A program made the position numbers and the translations under genes. Source: CAZKRU01 sp964555235 (GTDB lineage Bacteria; Verrucomicrobiota; Verrucomicrobiia; Methylacidiphilales; CAMAQI01). Taken from it: a stretch of DNA of 64,000 nt. The stretch covers positions 10,803 through 74,802 of the forward strand of contig CAZKRU010000007.1 in assembly GCA_964555235.1 (NCBI GenBank), written 5' to 3'. The first letter of the stretch is position 1; each line of letters opens with the position of its first letter. This document shows positions 41,950 to 50,182 of this stretch, in pieces. The notes below the pieces were generated by a model. It had not been told where the DNA came from. It ran no database searches and worked only from the letters and a program-made list of their open reading frames with translations.

Positions 41950-42209
41950 GATTTTCCCTTTTTGGTGTGTTCGTTGATTAACAGGTTGGCGGCATCAAAA
42001 CCCATGTGGTAGACGAGATGGAGCCCGACCTTAAAAAGTTTCCGTGCCATATCCGCTCGTTCCACAACGGGGTAACGCTCGAGGATATGCGAGAGCATTT
42101 CGATGGAACTGGCATCGAGGGTTACCCCCGCGATGTATTTCTCGCTCCGATCGACCGGCTTTTTTCTTTCCTCTGACTTTTCCCCAAGATTTTCTGATTG
42201 TTCTGACAT
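41946..42209 (-). CDS. First gene of the tra operon, possible regulator
   Basis: 87 residues. A charged disordered start is followed by a helical domain (DASSIEMLSHILERYPVVERADMARKL). No membrane segment. Short soluble first genes of tra operons are often ribbon-helix-helix regulators; here the fold is unproven. Its stop overlaps the pilin start (ATGA). The promoter upstream lies in the right dif-like site. Confidence 0.62.
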   Translation of the reverse strand: MSEQSENLGEKSEERKKPVDRSEKYIAGVTLDASSIEMLSHILERYPVVERADMARKLFKVGLHLVYHMGFDAANLLINEHTKKGKS

Positions 42210-42239
42210 GAGATTTTTCTCTCTTGGGTATCAGAGGCT

Positions 42240-42267
42240 ATTTTATATGACATATATTGTGCGCAGT
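42240..42267 (-). other. Right dif-like site (attR candidate)
   Basis: Minus strand: XerC arm ACTGCGCACAA, centre TATATG, XerD arm TCATATAAAAT. Compared with E. coli dif (GGTGCGCATAA, TGTATA, TTATGTTAAAT) it matches 8 of 11, 4 of 6 and 8 of 11 positions. The XerC arm here, outside the element, is likely the native chromosomal one. Bases 42238-42256 are identical to 13590-13608. Confidence 0.7.
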
Positions 42268-42270
42268 TAA
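42242..42270 (-). promoter_or_regulatory. Promoter of the tra operon across the element end
   Basis: TTAACT (42265-42270), a 17-nt spacer and TATAAA (42242-42247) on the minus strand, 33 nt before the ATG at 42209. The -10 box is inside the shared XerD arm, while the -35 box lies in flanking chromosome, so it would change on excision. Confidence 0.5.
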
Positions 42271-42368
42271 TTTGAGGTCTCCATATTGGAAAACTTGTAT
42301 TCCAACAATCTCATCACCACGAGTTTAAACTTCACGGGCACTCATTCGGACGAGCGAGGATCACTCTT

Positions 42369-42674
42369 TTAAACCACATCCAAAATTGCAGATTCCTGGG
42401 CGAGAAGGGATTGGCCTTTGCGGTAATCCCATTCCGTCGATAGGTCCTCATCAATGAGGACTTGAAGCTCTCCATCTGGGCGAATCTCGTTGACCACGCA
42501 CCAAAAATCAACCGTTTTGAGGCGTGCCCCTTGGGTTCGGTAGAGTCCAGCTTTTACCGAATCCCCTTTCTTGATTTTGTGCGTTCCAAGGCCGGGATAC
42601 TTCTGTCGCACTTGCTGGGGACAGTATTTCGATTTGATATCGATCCAAGAGATGGTTCCTCGCGTATTTTTCAC
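42369..42674 (-). CDS. Hypothetical protein
   Basis: 101 residues, beta-rich (GTISWIDIKSKYCPQQ, KGDSVKAGLYRTQGARL, FWCVVNEIRPDGELQVLID), perhaps a small SH3-like or Tudor-like barrel. No family is recognised. It is the first gene to the right of the element, presumably chromosomal. Confidence 0.6.
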   Translation of the reverse strand: MKNTRGTISWIDIKSKYCPQQVRQKYPGLGTHKIKKGDSVKAGLYRTQGARLKTVDFWCVVNEIRPDGELQVLIDEDLSTEWDYRKGQSLLAQESAILDVV

Positions 42675-42844
42675 CGTCGCATCCTACCAGACGTTGAACA
42701 AAAAGAAAACCCCCGTTTTTATGGAGAGGTCCGCCGATCCTAATCGCCATGACTGGAAGGAAGTTCACTCCGCTTGAACCAATCAGTGTTACGGTCATTC
42801 AAGGAGTCCCTTGCAAATTTTCATGATTGGATTAGATTGGGTCA

Positions 42845-43105
42845 ATGAAGACCTCCGAGAACTTCACTCCTTCAGACTCGGAGCCGCCAATACTTCCAAG
42901 TGAATCCACTATCGCTGAGCGTGCATACGAAATCTACCTTGAAAACAACTGTCAAGATGGTTATGCCTTAGACCACTGGCTGCAGGCTGAGTATGAACTG
43001 ATGCAACTACCTTTGGCTGCCTTAGCCAGCCTTCCAAAAAAACCGGGCAAAAGCCGCCGGAGAAGCCAGTCGATTATCGAGATCGCCCAAACCTTTCTAC
43101 TCTAA
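42845..43105 (+). CDS. DUF2934 domain protein
   Basis: 86 residues. IAERAYEIYLENNCQDGYAL followed by DHWLQAEYEL is the DUF2934 motif (AYELWxxxGxPDGxxLxHWLxAE), whose function is unknown. It ends 3 nt before the convergent receptor fragment. Confidence 0.8.
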   Translation: MKTSENFTPSDSEPPILPSESTIAERAYEIYLENNCQDGYALDHWLQAEYELMQLPLAALASLPKKPGKSRRRSQSIIEIAQTFLL

Positions 43106-43108
43106 ATA

Positions 43109-43892
43109 TCAGTGTCCACTCTTCAGATGCGATGACCCATTGCTCGACGGGGTCCCCCGCAAAGGTAACGCCGCGACCACCGCACGTGAGGGGCGCGCTG
43201 CTGACGCTGACCTCGATGCGATAACCGCATGCATCACCATCGCTGAACGCCCTTGCACCATTTCCGAAAAAAGCTGGACCACACTCGAAAGCGAACTGAC
43301 TTGGGCACTTAATTGTTGTGCCCATGCCGCAGTCTCCTCCGAGGTAGCGGCTGACGCTTGCGTCACCTTATCCACCTCCACAATCGCAGTACTATTATGA
43401 ACTGCTCCCTCAATTAAAATCGCCGTCTCTTTTGCCGCAGAAGCTGAACGCTGAGCAAGATTTCGAACCTCATCTACAACCACTGCAAACCCAAGACCAT
43501 GCTCTCCGGCTCGTGCTGCCTCAACTGCCGCATTCAATGCCAAAATATTCGTTTGAAAGGCAATTTCATCAATCGTCTTGATGATCTTTGAAATATTTTG
43601 CCCCGAGCGCTGAATCTCCAACATCGCCGTTTGCAGGGATTTCATTTCATCAATCCCCTTCTCTACACTGAGCCGGGCCTGATTCGCCAAACCCTTTGCC
43701 CCCTGTGCATTTTCCGCATTGCGGCGAGTCACATGCTGGATAGCTCTTTCCAATGACGAGCTCGTCTCTTCAAGAGAAGCAGCCCCCCTTACTTGCTCCC
43801 TCAGCAAGATTGGCACTGGAAGAAGTTAACTGCGTCACCGCTCCCGAAAAACCAGCCCTTGGCTCTACTCCCTGCTTCGACGCTTCACGCAG
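43109..43892 (-). pseudogene. Truncated, frameshifted methyl-accepting chemotaxis receptor
   Basis: The intact part (43109-43785) has the MCP hairpin signature (FQTNILALNAAVEAARAGEH) and flanking ASLEETSSSLERA. Upstream the reading continues in another frame as TQLTSSSANLAEGASK, with the junction at a run of six C (43783-43788), so one base was gained or lost. The sensor, membrane and HAMP parts are missing. An IS5-family insertion lies just upstream. The protein cannot be functional as a receptor. Confidence 0.8.
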
Positions 43893-44003
43893 ACCACTTT
43901 AAACTCGTCCGTTGGTTGCAGTCTCACTGGAAAATCAGCACCTCAATCCCAGACGCCCTCTCTCAATTAAACCTACTCTATGCTAAACTTTAAACATGAC
44001 TAG

Positions 44004-44828
44004 TATCTGTGGACATTCAAAGACGAACGTGATAGGATTCCTCCAACCAGGAGGAGTAGCTGAGTTATTTTGTGCATTTTCGAGAGGATCAATGGCAGCG
44101 GATTAAGAATGCTTTACCGGGAAAATCAGGAGACCCCGGTAGAACTGGTCGAGATAATCGACGCTTCGTTGAGGCGGTGATGTGGGTCGGACGTAACGGA
44201 GCTCGATGGCGTTCACTGCCCCAGGAATATGGCAACTGGAACTCCACGCATCGGCGTTTTCGGCGTTGGTCGCGACTGGGAATCTGGCAGATGATTTTCA
44301 ATACCTTGGCGGCGAGTGCGGACACCGAATGGCTGATGATCGACGCCACGATTGTCCGAGCTCATCAACAGGCCGCAGGCGCAAAAGGGGGCAAGAACAC
44401 CAAGCGTTAGGACGCTCTCGTGGAGGTTTTACCACCAAGATTCACGCGGCTTGCGACAACCACGGGAATCCCTTGCGGTTTATTCTGACGGCCGGGTCTT
44501 GCTCCGATTATTCCTCGGCCCTGGATCTGCTGGAGGGGCTTATCGGCGGAGGCGGTGTTAGCCGACAAAGGATATGACGCCGATTATCTCGTGGAAGCGA
44601 TCCAGCAAAAGGGAGCCCAAGCGGTGATTCCTCCTCGATCCCACCGCAAAACACCACGCGGGTACGACAAGGACCTCTACAAAGAACGCAATCTCATCGA
44701 GCGGATGTTTAATCAACTCAAAAACTTTCGAAGAATCGCCACCCGCTACGATAAAACTGCATTGAGTTTCCTTTCCTTCCTTCACCTTGCAAGTATTTAT
44801 CTCTGGCTCAAATGAATGTCCACAGAAC
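44004..44828 (+). mobile_element. IS5-family insertion sequence, 825 bp
   Basis: Imperfect terminal repeats of 16 bp (44004-44019 and 44813-44828, 14 matching; core TCTGTGGACATTCA) are flanked by the 4-bp duplication CTAG (44000-44003 and 44829-44832). One transposase in two reading frames fills it. Size, target duplication and transposase place it in the IS5 family, close to the IS427 group. Confidence 0.85.
44072..44815 (+). pseudogene. IS5-family transposase with two frame changes
   Basis: The first frame (44072-44410) has DQWQRIKNALPG, GDPGRTGRDNRRFVEAV and ends after MIDATIVRAHQQAAG, the first Asp region. A -1 shift near CAAAAGGGGGC (about 44380-44395), as in the programmed frameshift of IS427-type elements, leads to GRSRGGFTTKIHAACDNHG. 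A second change near 44540-44552 is needed to reach AVLADKGYDAD (second Asp) and LIERMFNQLKNFRRIATRYD (Glu region). The first may be programmed, the second looks like a lesion, so the transposase is probably inactive. Confidence 0.8.
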
Positions 44829-44955
44829 CTAGGGAACACCGATGGACCAAAAACATTTTCCAACGCTTTTTTCTCGCCTCGTTTTTCAGAAAATGATAGG
44901 ATCTCATTATTAATCGGTAGATTTGTCTTTTTGCACAAGACACCTATTCGCTTGA

Positions 44956-46860
44956 TTAAGACGATTCTTTCACCGACTGATAAGGCATCTCCAGCGTGAA
45001 GGTAGTCCCTTGACCCCAACCACTACTGTATGCGGCCAAGGAACCGCCCATCTCCCTCGCCGTTAACGCCGCGCTGTGCAAGCCGAACCCATGGCCCGTT
45101 TTTTTAGTCGTAAAGCCATGCTCAAAGATGCGAGTCAAATTTTCGGCTGGAATACCAATCCCATTGTCAACGATCACCATACGGACACAATCCTCCCACT
45201 TACTCACTCGAAGAACCAAACACTTCTCCTCCCTGCCCGATTCGTCGCAAGCATCCATGGCGTTACGCATCAGGTTCACCAGAATCTGCAAGACTTTGTG
45301 CTTATCGACGGTAATCAGTGGCGTCTCCTCAAATTCACGTATTACTTCAACGTCATGATGCATCAGCGAACTGGCATTCATCTGTAGTGCATCTTCCATC
45401 AGACTATTCACCGTGACGGTTTCCATCACCCCGGAAACCTTCGCGTAGTTTTGTTGCATGGCCACGACGTCTTTAATATGTCCGATGTTCTTTTGTAACC
45501 GGGCCAGTTCCTCAAGTGCTATCGTCTGCTCGTGGGCCAGATGCTCGGCCAGTTGTGCGAGGTATCCGGGCAATTGTTGTCCTTTGGGATCTCGGGTCAT
45601 GAACGCCCCCAAATCCGTTTCATGCTCGCGCAGCAACGCCACCACTTTGGACAAATTGCCCGCCTTAGACCTCCTCACATTGTCGACCACAACCGCGGAT
45701 GAAATATTCACACTATTCAGCACATTGCCAACATTATGGAGAACCCCGGTGGCCACTTCCGCCATCCCCGCTTGACGCGAGATTTCGAGCAACTCCTTGT
45801 GGACAAATTTCAATTCACGCTCAGCATTTTTGCGCGCGGTAACATCGATCACCACCCCCTCAGCGAATCCCTTCTCCGGGTAATTGCGAGCGGAAAGGAG
45901 AAGTGATTTTTCCTCACCTTCCACAGCCCGCGAGGTGATCTCGAAATCGATCACTTCATTATGGCGGGCTAATTCTGCAATAAAGAGATCACTTTTCCCA
46001 AGGGGGAAACGTGTGAAAATATTTCTTTGGTTCATCGGAACACTTTCACTGGCAAGTCCAAAAAGCTGTGCCATGACTCGATTGGCTTTAAGAAAGCTGC
46101 CACCCGGAAATTCGATCTTCCAAAGCCCAACCGGAGCAGCGTCATAAAGATTGCGATGCTGTTCCTCACTGAGATCCAGTTTCTGGATCGTTTCCGACAA
46201 AGGAGCGATGATCCTGCGATACACAAATACCGCCAGGAATAAAAACATCGCGATGCCGCCCAACAACAGGCCCGTTTGGTAAAATACGAGCAGATCAGTG
46301 CGACGAATATCCCGCTGCTGCATCAGTAAAAGGGTTTCGTCCACCTTTTCCACAAGCCTCGTGGCAGCCGTTTGCATCAGGGCAAGGTCGGGGTGATCTC
46401 GCAGTTGATTATTATCGGAGCGAAGCACCTTGACTGAAGCCCTTTTTACTTCTCCCCATAGGGTCTCGATTTCTTCCAAATGAGCGCGCACTTCAGGTGC
46501 TTCCACACGAGAAAGCACCAAGCTCGATGAGCCCCAACGAACCTCGCCCCCCTGTAACAAACTCTGGATCGTCTGTTCAAATTGAGTCGAAGTCTCCAAG
46601 CTCAGTTCGCGCTGCTCCAAAAGAATCTTCCAGTCAGAAATGGAAAGACCGATTAAGGCAAGATTCGCTTGACGGACAAATTGCTGAACCAACATTCGAA
46701 GGCGACCCGTGGCGTTTATAATCCCCATTTCCTGCCGTCCGGCAAGAATGACGCCATCAATCGTACGATTTGAATACAGCAGCACGACAGCTAAAATCAA
46801 TAGCAACCCCGACAGCCGGAGCAAAAGAACACGCTTTAGAGAAGCAATCGAAGCACTCAT
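44956..46860 (-). CDS. Sensor histidine kinase with PilJ-like input, PAS and GVLHNVGN box
   Basis: 634 residues. Membrane helix about 10-30, a PilJ/type IV-pilus-transducer-like extracytoplasmic domain (GRLRMLVQQFVRQANLAL), second helix about 195-220, a PAS domain (230-340), the acceptor region ATGVLHNVGNVLNSV with His as probable phospho-site, then HATPase motifs N (LVNLMRNAMDA), G1 (VDNGIGIP) and G2 (GHGFGLHSAAL). It is last of the nine-gene operon, 28 nt after the PhnD-like gene. The acceptor box is atypical compared with HisKA. Confidence 0.85.
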   Translation of the reverse strand: MSASIASLKRVLLLRLSGLLLILAVVLLYSNRTIDGVILAGRQEMGIINATGRLRMLVQQFVRQANLALIGLSISDWKILLEQRELSLETSTQFEQTIQSLLQGGEVRWGSSSLVLSRVEAPEVRAHLEEIETLWGEVKRASVKVLRSDNNQLRDHPDLALMQTAATRLVEKVDETLLLMQQRDIRRTDLLVFYQTGLLLGGIAMFLFLAVFVYRRIIAPLSETIQKLDLSEEQHRNLYDAAPVGLWKIEFPGGSFLKANRVMAQLFGLASESVPMNQRNIFTRFPLGKSDLFIAELARHNEVIDFEITSRAVEGEEKSLLLSARNYPEKGFAEGVVIDVTARKNAERELKFVHKELLEISRQAGMAEVATGVLHNVGNVLNSVNISSAVVVDNVRRSKAGNLSKVVALLREHETDLGAFMTRDPKGQQLPGYLAQLAEHLAHEQTIALEELARLQKNIGHIKDVVAMQQNYAKVSGVMETVTVNSLMEDALQMNASSLMHHDVEVIREFEETPLITVDKHKVLQILVNLMRNAMDACDESGREEKCLVLRVSKWEDCVRMVIVDNGIGIPAENLTRIFEHGFTTKKTGHGFGLHSAALTAREMGGSLAAYSSGWGQGTTFTLEMPYQSVKESS

Positions 46861-46888
46861 GCGGATTCAATGTTTAATTTCTGGACAT

Positions 46889-47851
46889 TTATCGGATCGA
46901 ATTGAATCCAATTTTCTCTGCCGCTTTTTTCATCTGACGAATATCATCATAATTGCTGTCATCGACTTTGACAAATCGCTCTACCAACGCTTCATCCAAA
47001 ATCTTGCGACCTTCAGGATCCGTATTCATCCCCAAAAGAGCGGCCTGTAGTTTTTCTCGTCGATCTTCTGAAATTTTAACCGAACTCACCACCGGACAAA
47101 TTCCCGCAGGACCTCGACTCTCGATTACTCGCACTTTATCGACATTCCCCATTCCTTTCGCGCGGTCATAATCCAACACTAAGCTATCCACAAAACTGGC
47201 GTCGGCCTCTCCCATTGCCACCATACGGATCGATTCCTCATGAGAGCCCGAGCGGAGCACTTTCCCAAAAAAACCCTTAGTTTCCCCCATTTCAACCAGC
47301 TTATGCCTCGGCATATTATAACCCGAATTAGAAAGTTCATCATTATAAACATAAGTCTTACCCTTCAAGTCCATGATGCTCTGGAAAGAACTTTCCTTTT
47401 TTACGATGAGATCGGAGAAATACTTAGGCTGACCACCATAACGAGCTGCCTTCATAATGGGTGCCACAAGAAGCGCAACGCTCGGCTGAGCCTTGTCATG
47501 CTCCATCACATAAGGCAAACCGCAAACAAACGCAGCATCCACCGCACCCGCGGCGAGCATCTGATTAATCGTCCCATAAGCCAATCCAGTAACGAATTCG
47601 CACCGGATACCCGATTTCACAGAAACGTAATTGGCGATTTTCTGATACACACGAATCCCGGATTCTGAAACAAACGCAGCGGACATGGCCAAGCGGAGGG
47701 GAGGAGCCTCCTGAACAGAAGGAGTGGTTTTCGAAATCTGCGCCCGTGCATTTAACATCAGCGCATGAACCACCAAGACCGATACGAGCAACCGAGAGGC
47801 ACGGAGAAACAGGAAACGAGTTGAATTTTTCATAACAGATGGAGTGTTCAT
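46889..47851 (-). CDS. PhnD-like periplasmic binding protein
   Basis: 320 residues with a signal peptide and a PhnD/SsuA-like type 2 periplasmic binding fold: LRLAMSAAFVSESGIRVYQK, AGAVDAAFVCGLPYV, YVYNDELSNSGYNMPRH and GEADASFVDSLVLDYD. Family members bind phosphonates, phosphite or similar anions. No permease or ATPase genes are near, so it more likely delivers ligand information to the adjacent kinases. The start overlaps the upstream kinase stop (ATGA). Confidence 0.8.
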   Translation of the reverse strand: MNTPSVMKNSTRFLFLRASRLLVSVLVVHALMLNARAQISKTTPSVQEAPPLRLAMSAAFVSESGIRVYQKIANYVSVKSGIRCEFVTGLAYGTINQMLAAGAVDAAFVCGLPYVMEHDKAQPSVALLVAPIMKAARYGGQPKYFSDLIVKKESSFQSIMDLKGKTYVYNDELSNSGYNMPRHKLVEMGETKGFFGKVLRSGSHEESIRMVAMGEADASFVDSLVLDYDRAKGMGNVDKVRVIESRGPAGICPVVSSVKISEDRREKLQAALLGMNTDPEGRKILDEALVERFVKVDDSNYDDIRQMKKAAEKIGFNSIR

Positions 47852-49440
47852 TGATTTGATTTTCCCGAGGGGTTTTTCTTCGAATCGAGTGGAAGTTCAA
47901 GTGTAAACGTTGCGCCAGTGCCAGTACCCTCACTCTGTACAGTGAGACTCCCTCCCATCTCCTTCGCTGCCAGAGCGGCACTGTGTAAGCCGAATCCATG
48001 ACCATCTTTTTTAGTGGTAAAGCCATGCGCAAAAATGCGTGCGAGATTTTTTTGGGAGATTCCAACTCCATTGTCACTTACCCCAATACGAACACGCTGA
48101 TTCTCTTTACCAATATGAAGCGTCAACCGCTTCTCGGTTTGGCTTGATTCGACACAAGCTTGCTCGGCGTTGCACACCAAATTGGCTAGGATTTGAAGCA
48201 CCTTGTGTTTCTCGGTGGTAATCGGCGGGACCGCTTCAAACTCGCGAATGATCTTGATATTCTGACTCGCCAGCGCACTGGCGTTCATGCGTAGAACATC
48301 TTCCATCAATTCGCTAATTTTGATGGTCTCCGTGACGCCAGAGACTTTAGAAATACTCTGCTGCATCGCCACAATATCTTTGATGTGTTCAATATTTTTT
48401 TGGAGCAAGGCAAGCTCTTCGAGTGTGGTCGTCTGCTCACTGGCGAGATGTTCGGCCAGTTGTGCAAGGTATCCCGGCAATTGCTGGCCTTTGGGATCGT
48501 TTGTCATGAAAACTCCCAAATCCTTTTCATGTTCGCGCAACAAGGCCACCACTTTAGACAAATTCGCAGCCTTGGATCTCCTCACATTATCGGCCACGAC
48601 CGTAGATGAAACGTTCACGCTGTTCAGCACATTCCCAACGTTGTGGAGAACCCCTGTGGCCACTTCCGCCATCCCCGCCTGACGCGAGGTTTCCAAAAGT
48701 TGCTTGTGAGTTTCTTCGAGTTTGAGTTGCATATCGACGCGGTCCTGAATTTCCATCTGTAATTCAGCCGTTCGCTTCTCCACGCAACCTTCCACCTGTT
48801 GATTAATTGCTTCCAGATTGGCGCGCCGCGCCGCCGCCTCAAACATCTCCTTGACGCTCTGTCGGATGGAAATCAGCAGAAAGGTATCTTCGAAAAGCAC
48901 CCAACCCGCGTGCTCAATCCAGCGCCAGGGGCTCGCCGTCAATACGCCAAAAACCGATTGTGGCCAAAATAACCCGCGCATGAGATGGTCCGCAGCCACC
49001 ACGACGGTCGCTGTCGTAAGCACACGCCAATCCCGATAAAAAGCCAGAAACGCTAACGAACCAAAAACATGGAAATGCGTTTCAATGCGTCCTCCGGTCA
49101 AATGAATCAAGAGCGCTGAAGTCAGCATTTGAGCCACCGCAATCACATGACGGGTCAAAGCACTCCCCGGTTGCTTGTAAGCAAGAAAAACCGGAAAAGA
49201 CGTAATCATGCCTCCCAGAAAAATGGCCGCCCATACATGCCAATGCGTTTGGCTCGAAGCACCAATCCAGGTCTTCGGAGAAATCCACAAGGCTGCCGCA
49301 ATTCCTGCCAGCCATTGTAGCACCATCAGTTTCGCAAATAGACGATCGGTTCGTTGATAAATGCTGTCCTGATCCTCCCGAAAGAGCACATGGGTCCGTT
49401 CCACAATGATCTCTTGAGGGATAACGTCACTCGCGCTCAT
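47848..49440 (-). CDS. Sensor histidine kinase with six-helix membrane input
   Basis: 530 residues from the ATG at 49440, which overlaps the previous stop (ATGA). About six membrane helices (35-215) include the family-typical GGRIETHFHVFGSLAFLAFY segment. A short coiled coil then leads to ATGVLHNVGNVLNSV, the same acceptor box as in its two paralogues, and the HATPase (SDNGVGIS, GHGFGLHSAAL). DNA around the box is nearly identical to the 44956-46860 gene, indicating recent duplication or conversion. Confidence 0.85.
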   Translation of the reverse strand: MSASDVIPQEIIVERTHVLFREDQDSIYQRTDRLFAKLMVLQWLAGIAAALWISPKTWIGASSQTHWHVWAAIFLGGMITSFPVFLAYKQPGSALTRHVIAVAQMLTSALLIHLTGGRIETHFHVFGSLAFLAFYRDWRVLTTATVVVAADHLMRGLFWPQSVFGVLTASPWRWIEHAGWVLFEDTFLLISIRQSVKEMFEAAARRANLEAINQQVEGCVEKRTAELQMEIQDRVDMQLKLEETHKQLLETSRQAGMAEVATGVLHNVGNVLNSVNVSSTVVADNVRRSKAANLSKVVALLREHEKDLGVFMTNDPKGQQLPGYLAQLAEHLASEQTTTLEELALLQKNIEHIKDIVAMQQSISKVSGVTETIKISELMEDVLRMNASALASQNIKIIREFEAVPPITTEKHKVLQILANLVCNAEQACVESSQTEKRLTLHIGKENQRVRIGVSDNGVGISQKNLARIFAHGFTTKKDGHGFGLHSAALAAKEMGGSLTVQSEGTGTGATFTLELPLDSKKNPSGKSNQ

Positions 49441-50174
49441 GGCTTGCATTCCAAGTCCCCCTTCCGACTTCCGATTTCCAGAAAAGAACAACCAAAAACA
49501 AGAGTTTTTTCAGGTTTTGAAACCTCATCCTGCAATAAACTCATAATACTACTGCGACCAGGATTATCTCCTGAGTGACCTCGGGAAATTGTGATCCCTC
49601 CCTGAAACATCAAACGCCCGCTTTGGTGATAAAGAACCGTGTGACCAGAGGTCTCGGAATGGAAACGAGTCGCTTCCACCCCCCCATTGTCGCTGTGAAC
49701 CGTCACACCGGGAATCGCAGCGGCTTGACGCCATAAATCCGTATTCACCCAATCCTGAGTTACCTCTAAGGGCTTGAAAAATAGCACGTGAACCTTCAAT
49801 TGCCCCTGAGCATTTGCTTGGAGAATCTCCAATTCGCCGAGACTCGCTCGCGTGCAGGGACAGTGGGGATGAGCGAATAGAATGAGAGTCGGCAGACGAA
49901 CATCGAGTGGAATTTGACTCTGAGTGGGCCAATGAAATGGAGAGGCTTTCGAGGCTCCCGCGGTGTTCGAATAAACCACCATTACGACCGAGGCGGTGAC
50001 GACGACTGAAAACCAGAGCAAACCCAAAATAATTACGATCGTGGAGGCGCGCCGCGGCACGCCACCCAAGTGAGTCAGATCGGACCCTTGGCTCGAGCTG
50101 ACGGCAGATATGAGGTGCGAATTCATGATGTCCGCTGCAGAAGTGATCACCTCACTCCTGTCATTCAAAGTCAT
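49437..50174 (-). CDS. Membrane-anchored thioredoxin-fold protein with CPC motif
   Basis: 245 residues. A helix at about 45-68 anchors it, and the exported part begins LILFAHPHCPCTRASLGELE, a redoxin-like start with CPCT in place of CxxC. A second Cys lies near the C-terminus (VFGCSFLEIGS). It may sense or pass on redox state within the kinase operon, perhaps to the neighbouring membrane kinase. The assignment to a RedB-like family is tentative. Confidence 0.68.
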   Translation of the reverse strand: MTLNDRSEVITSAADIMNSHLISAVSSSQGSDLTHLGGVPRRASTIVIILGLLWFSVVVTASVVMVVYSNTAGASKASPFHWPTQSQIPLDVRLPTLILFAHPHCPCTRASLGELEILQANAQGQLKVHVLFFKPLEVTQDWVNTDLWRQAAAIPGVTVHSDNGGVEATRFHSETSGHTVLYHQSGRLMFQGGITISRGHSGDNPGRSSIMSLLQDEVSKPEKTLVFGCSFLEIGSRKGDLECKP

Positions 50175-50182
50175 CTTTTTGA

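Larger units (their letters stand above)
13592..42267. mobile_element. Integrated conjugative element flanked by dif-like Xer sites
   Basis: The 28.7-kb block holds partition, replication, relaxase, coupling-protein and type IV secretion genes with no housekeeping gene. It is bounded by two 28-bp dif-like sites (13592-13619 and 42240-42267) that share 19 consecutive bases but differ in the outer 9-11 bases. No tyrosine or serine integrase is present. This is the pattern expected of an element inserted by the host XerC/XerD at the chromosomal dif site, as in the gonococcal genetic island. Extent and mechanism are inferred. Confidence 0.72.

Noticed and set aside
42508..42798. 96-codon minus-strand frame upstream of the DUF2934 gene
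   Set aside because: Overlaps the 101-residue gene in another frame and lacks any start signal.
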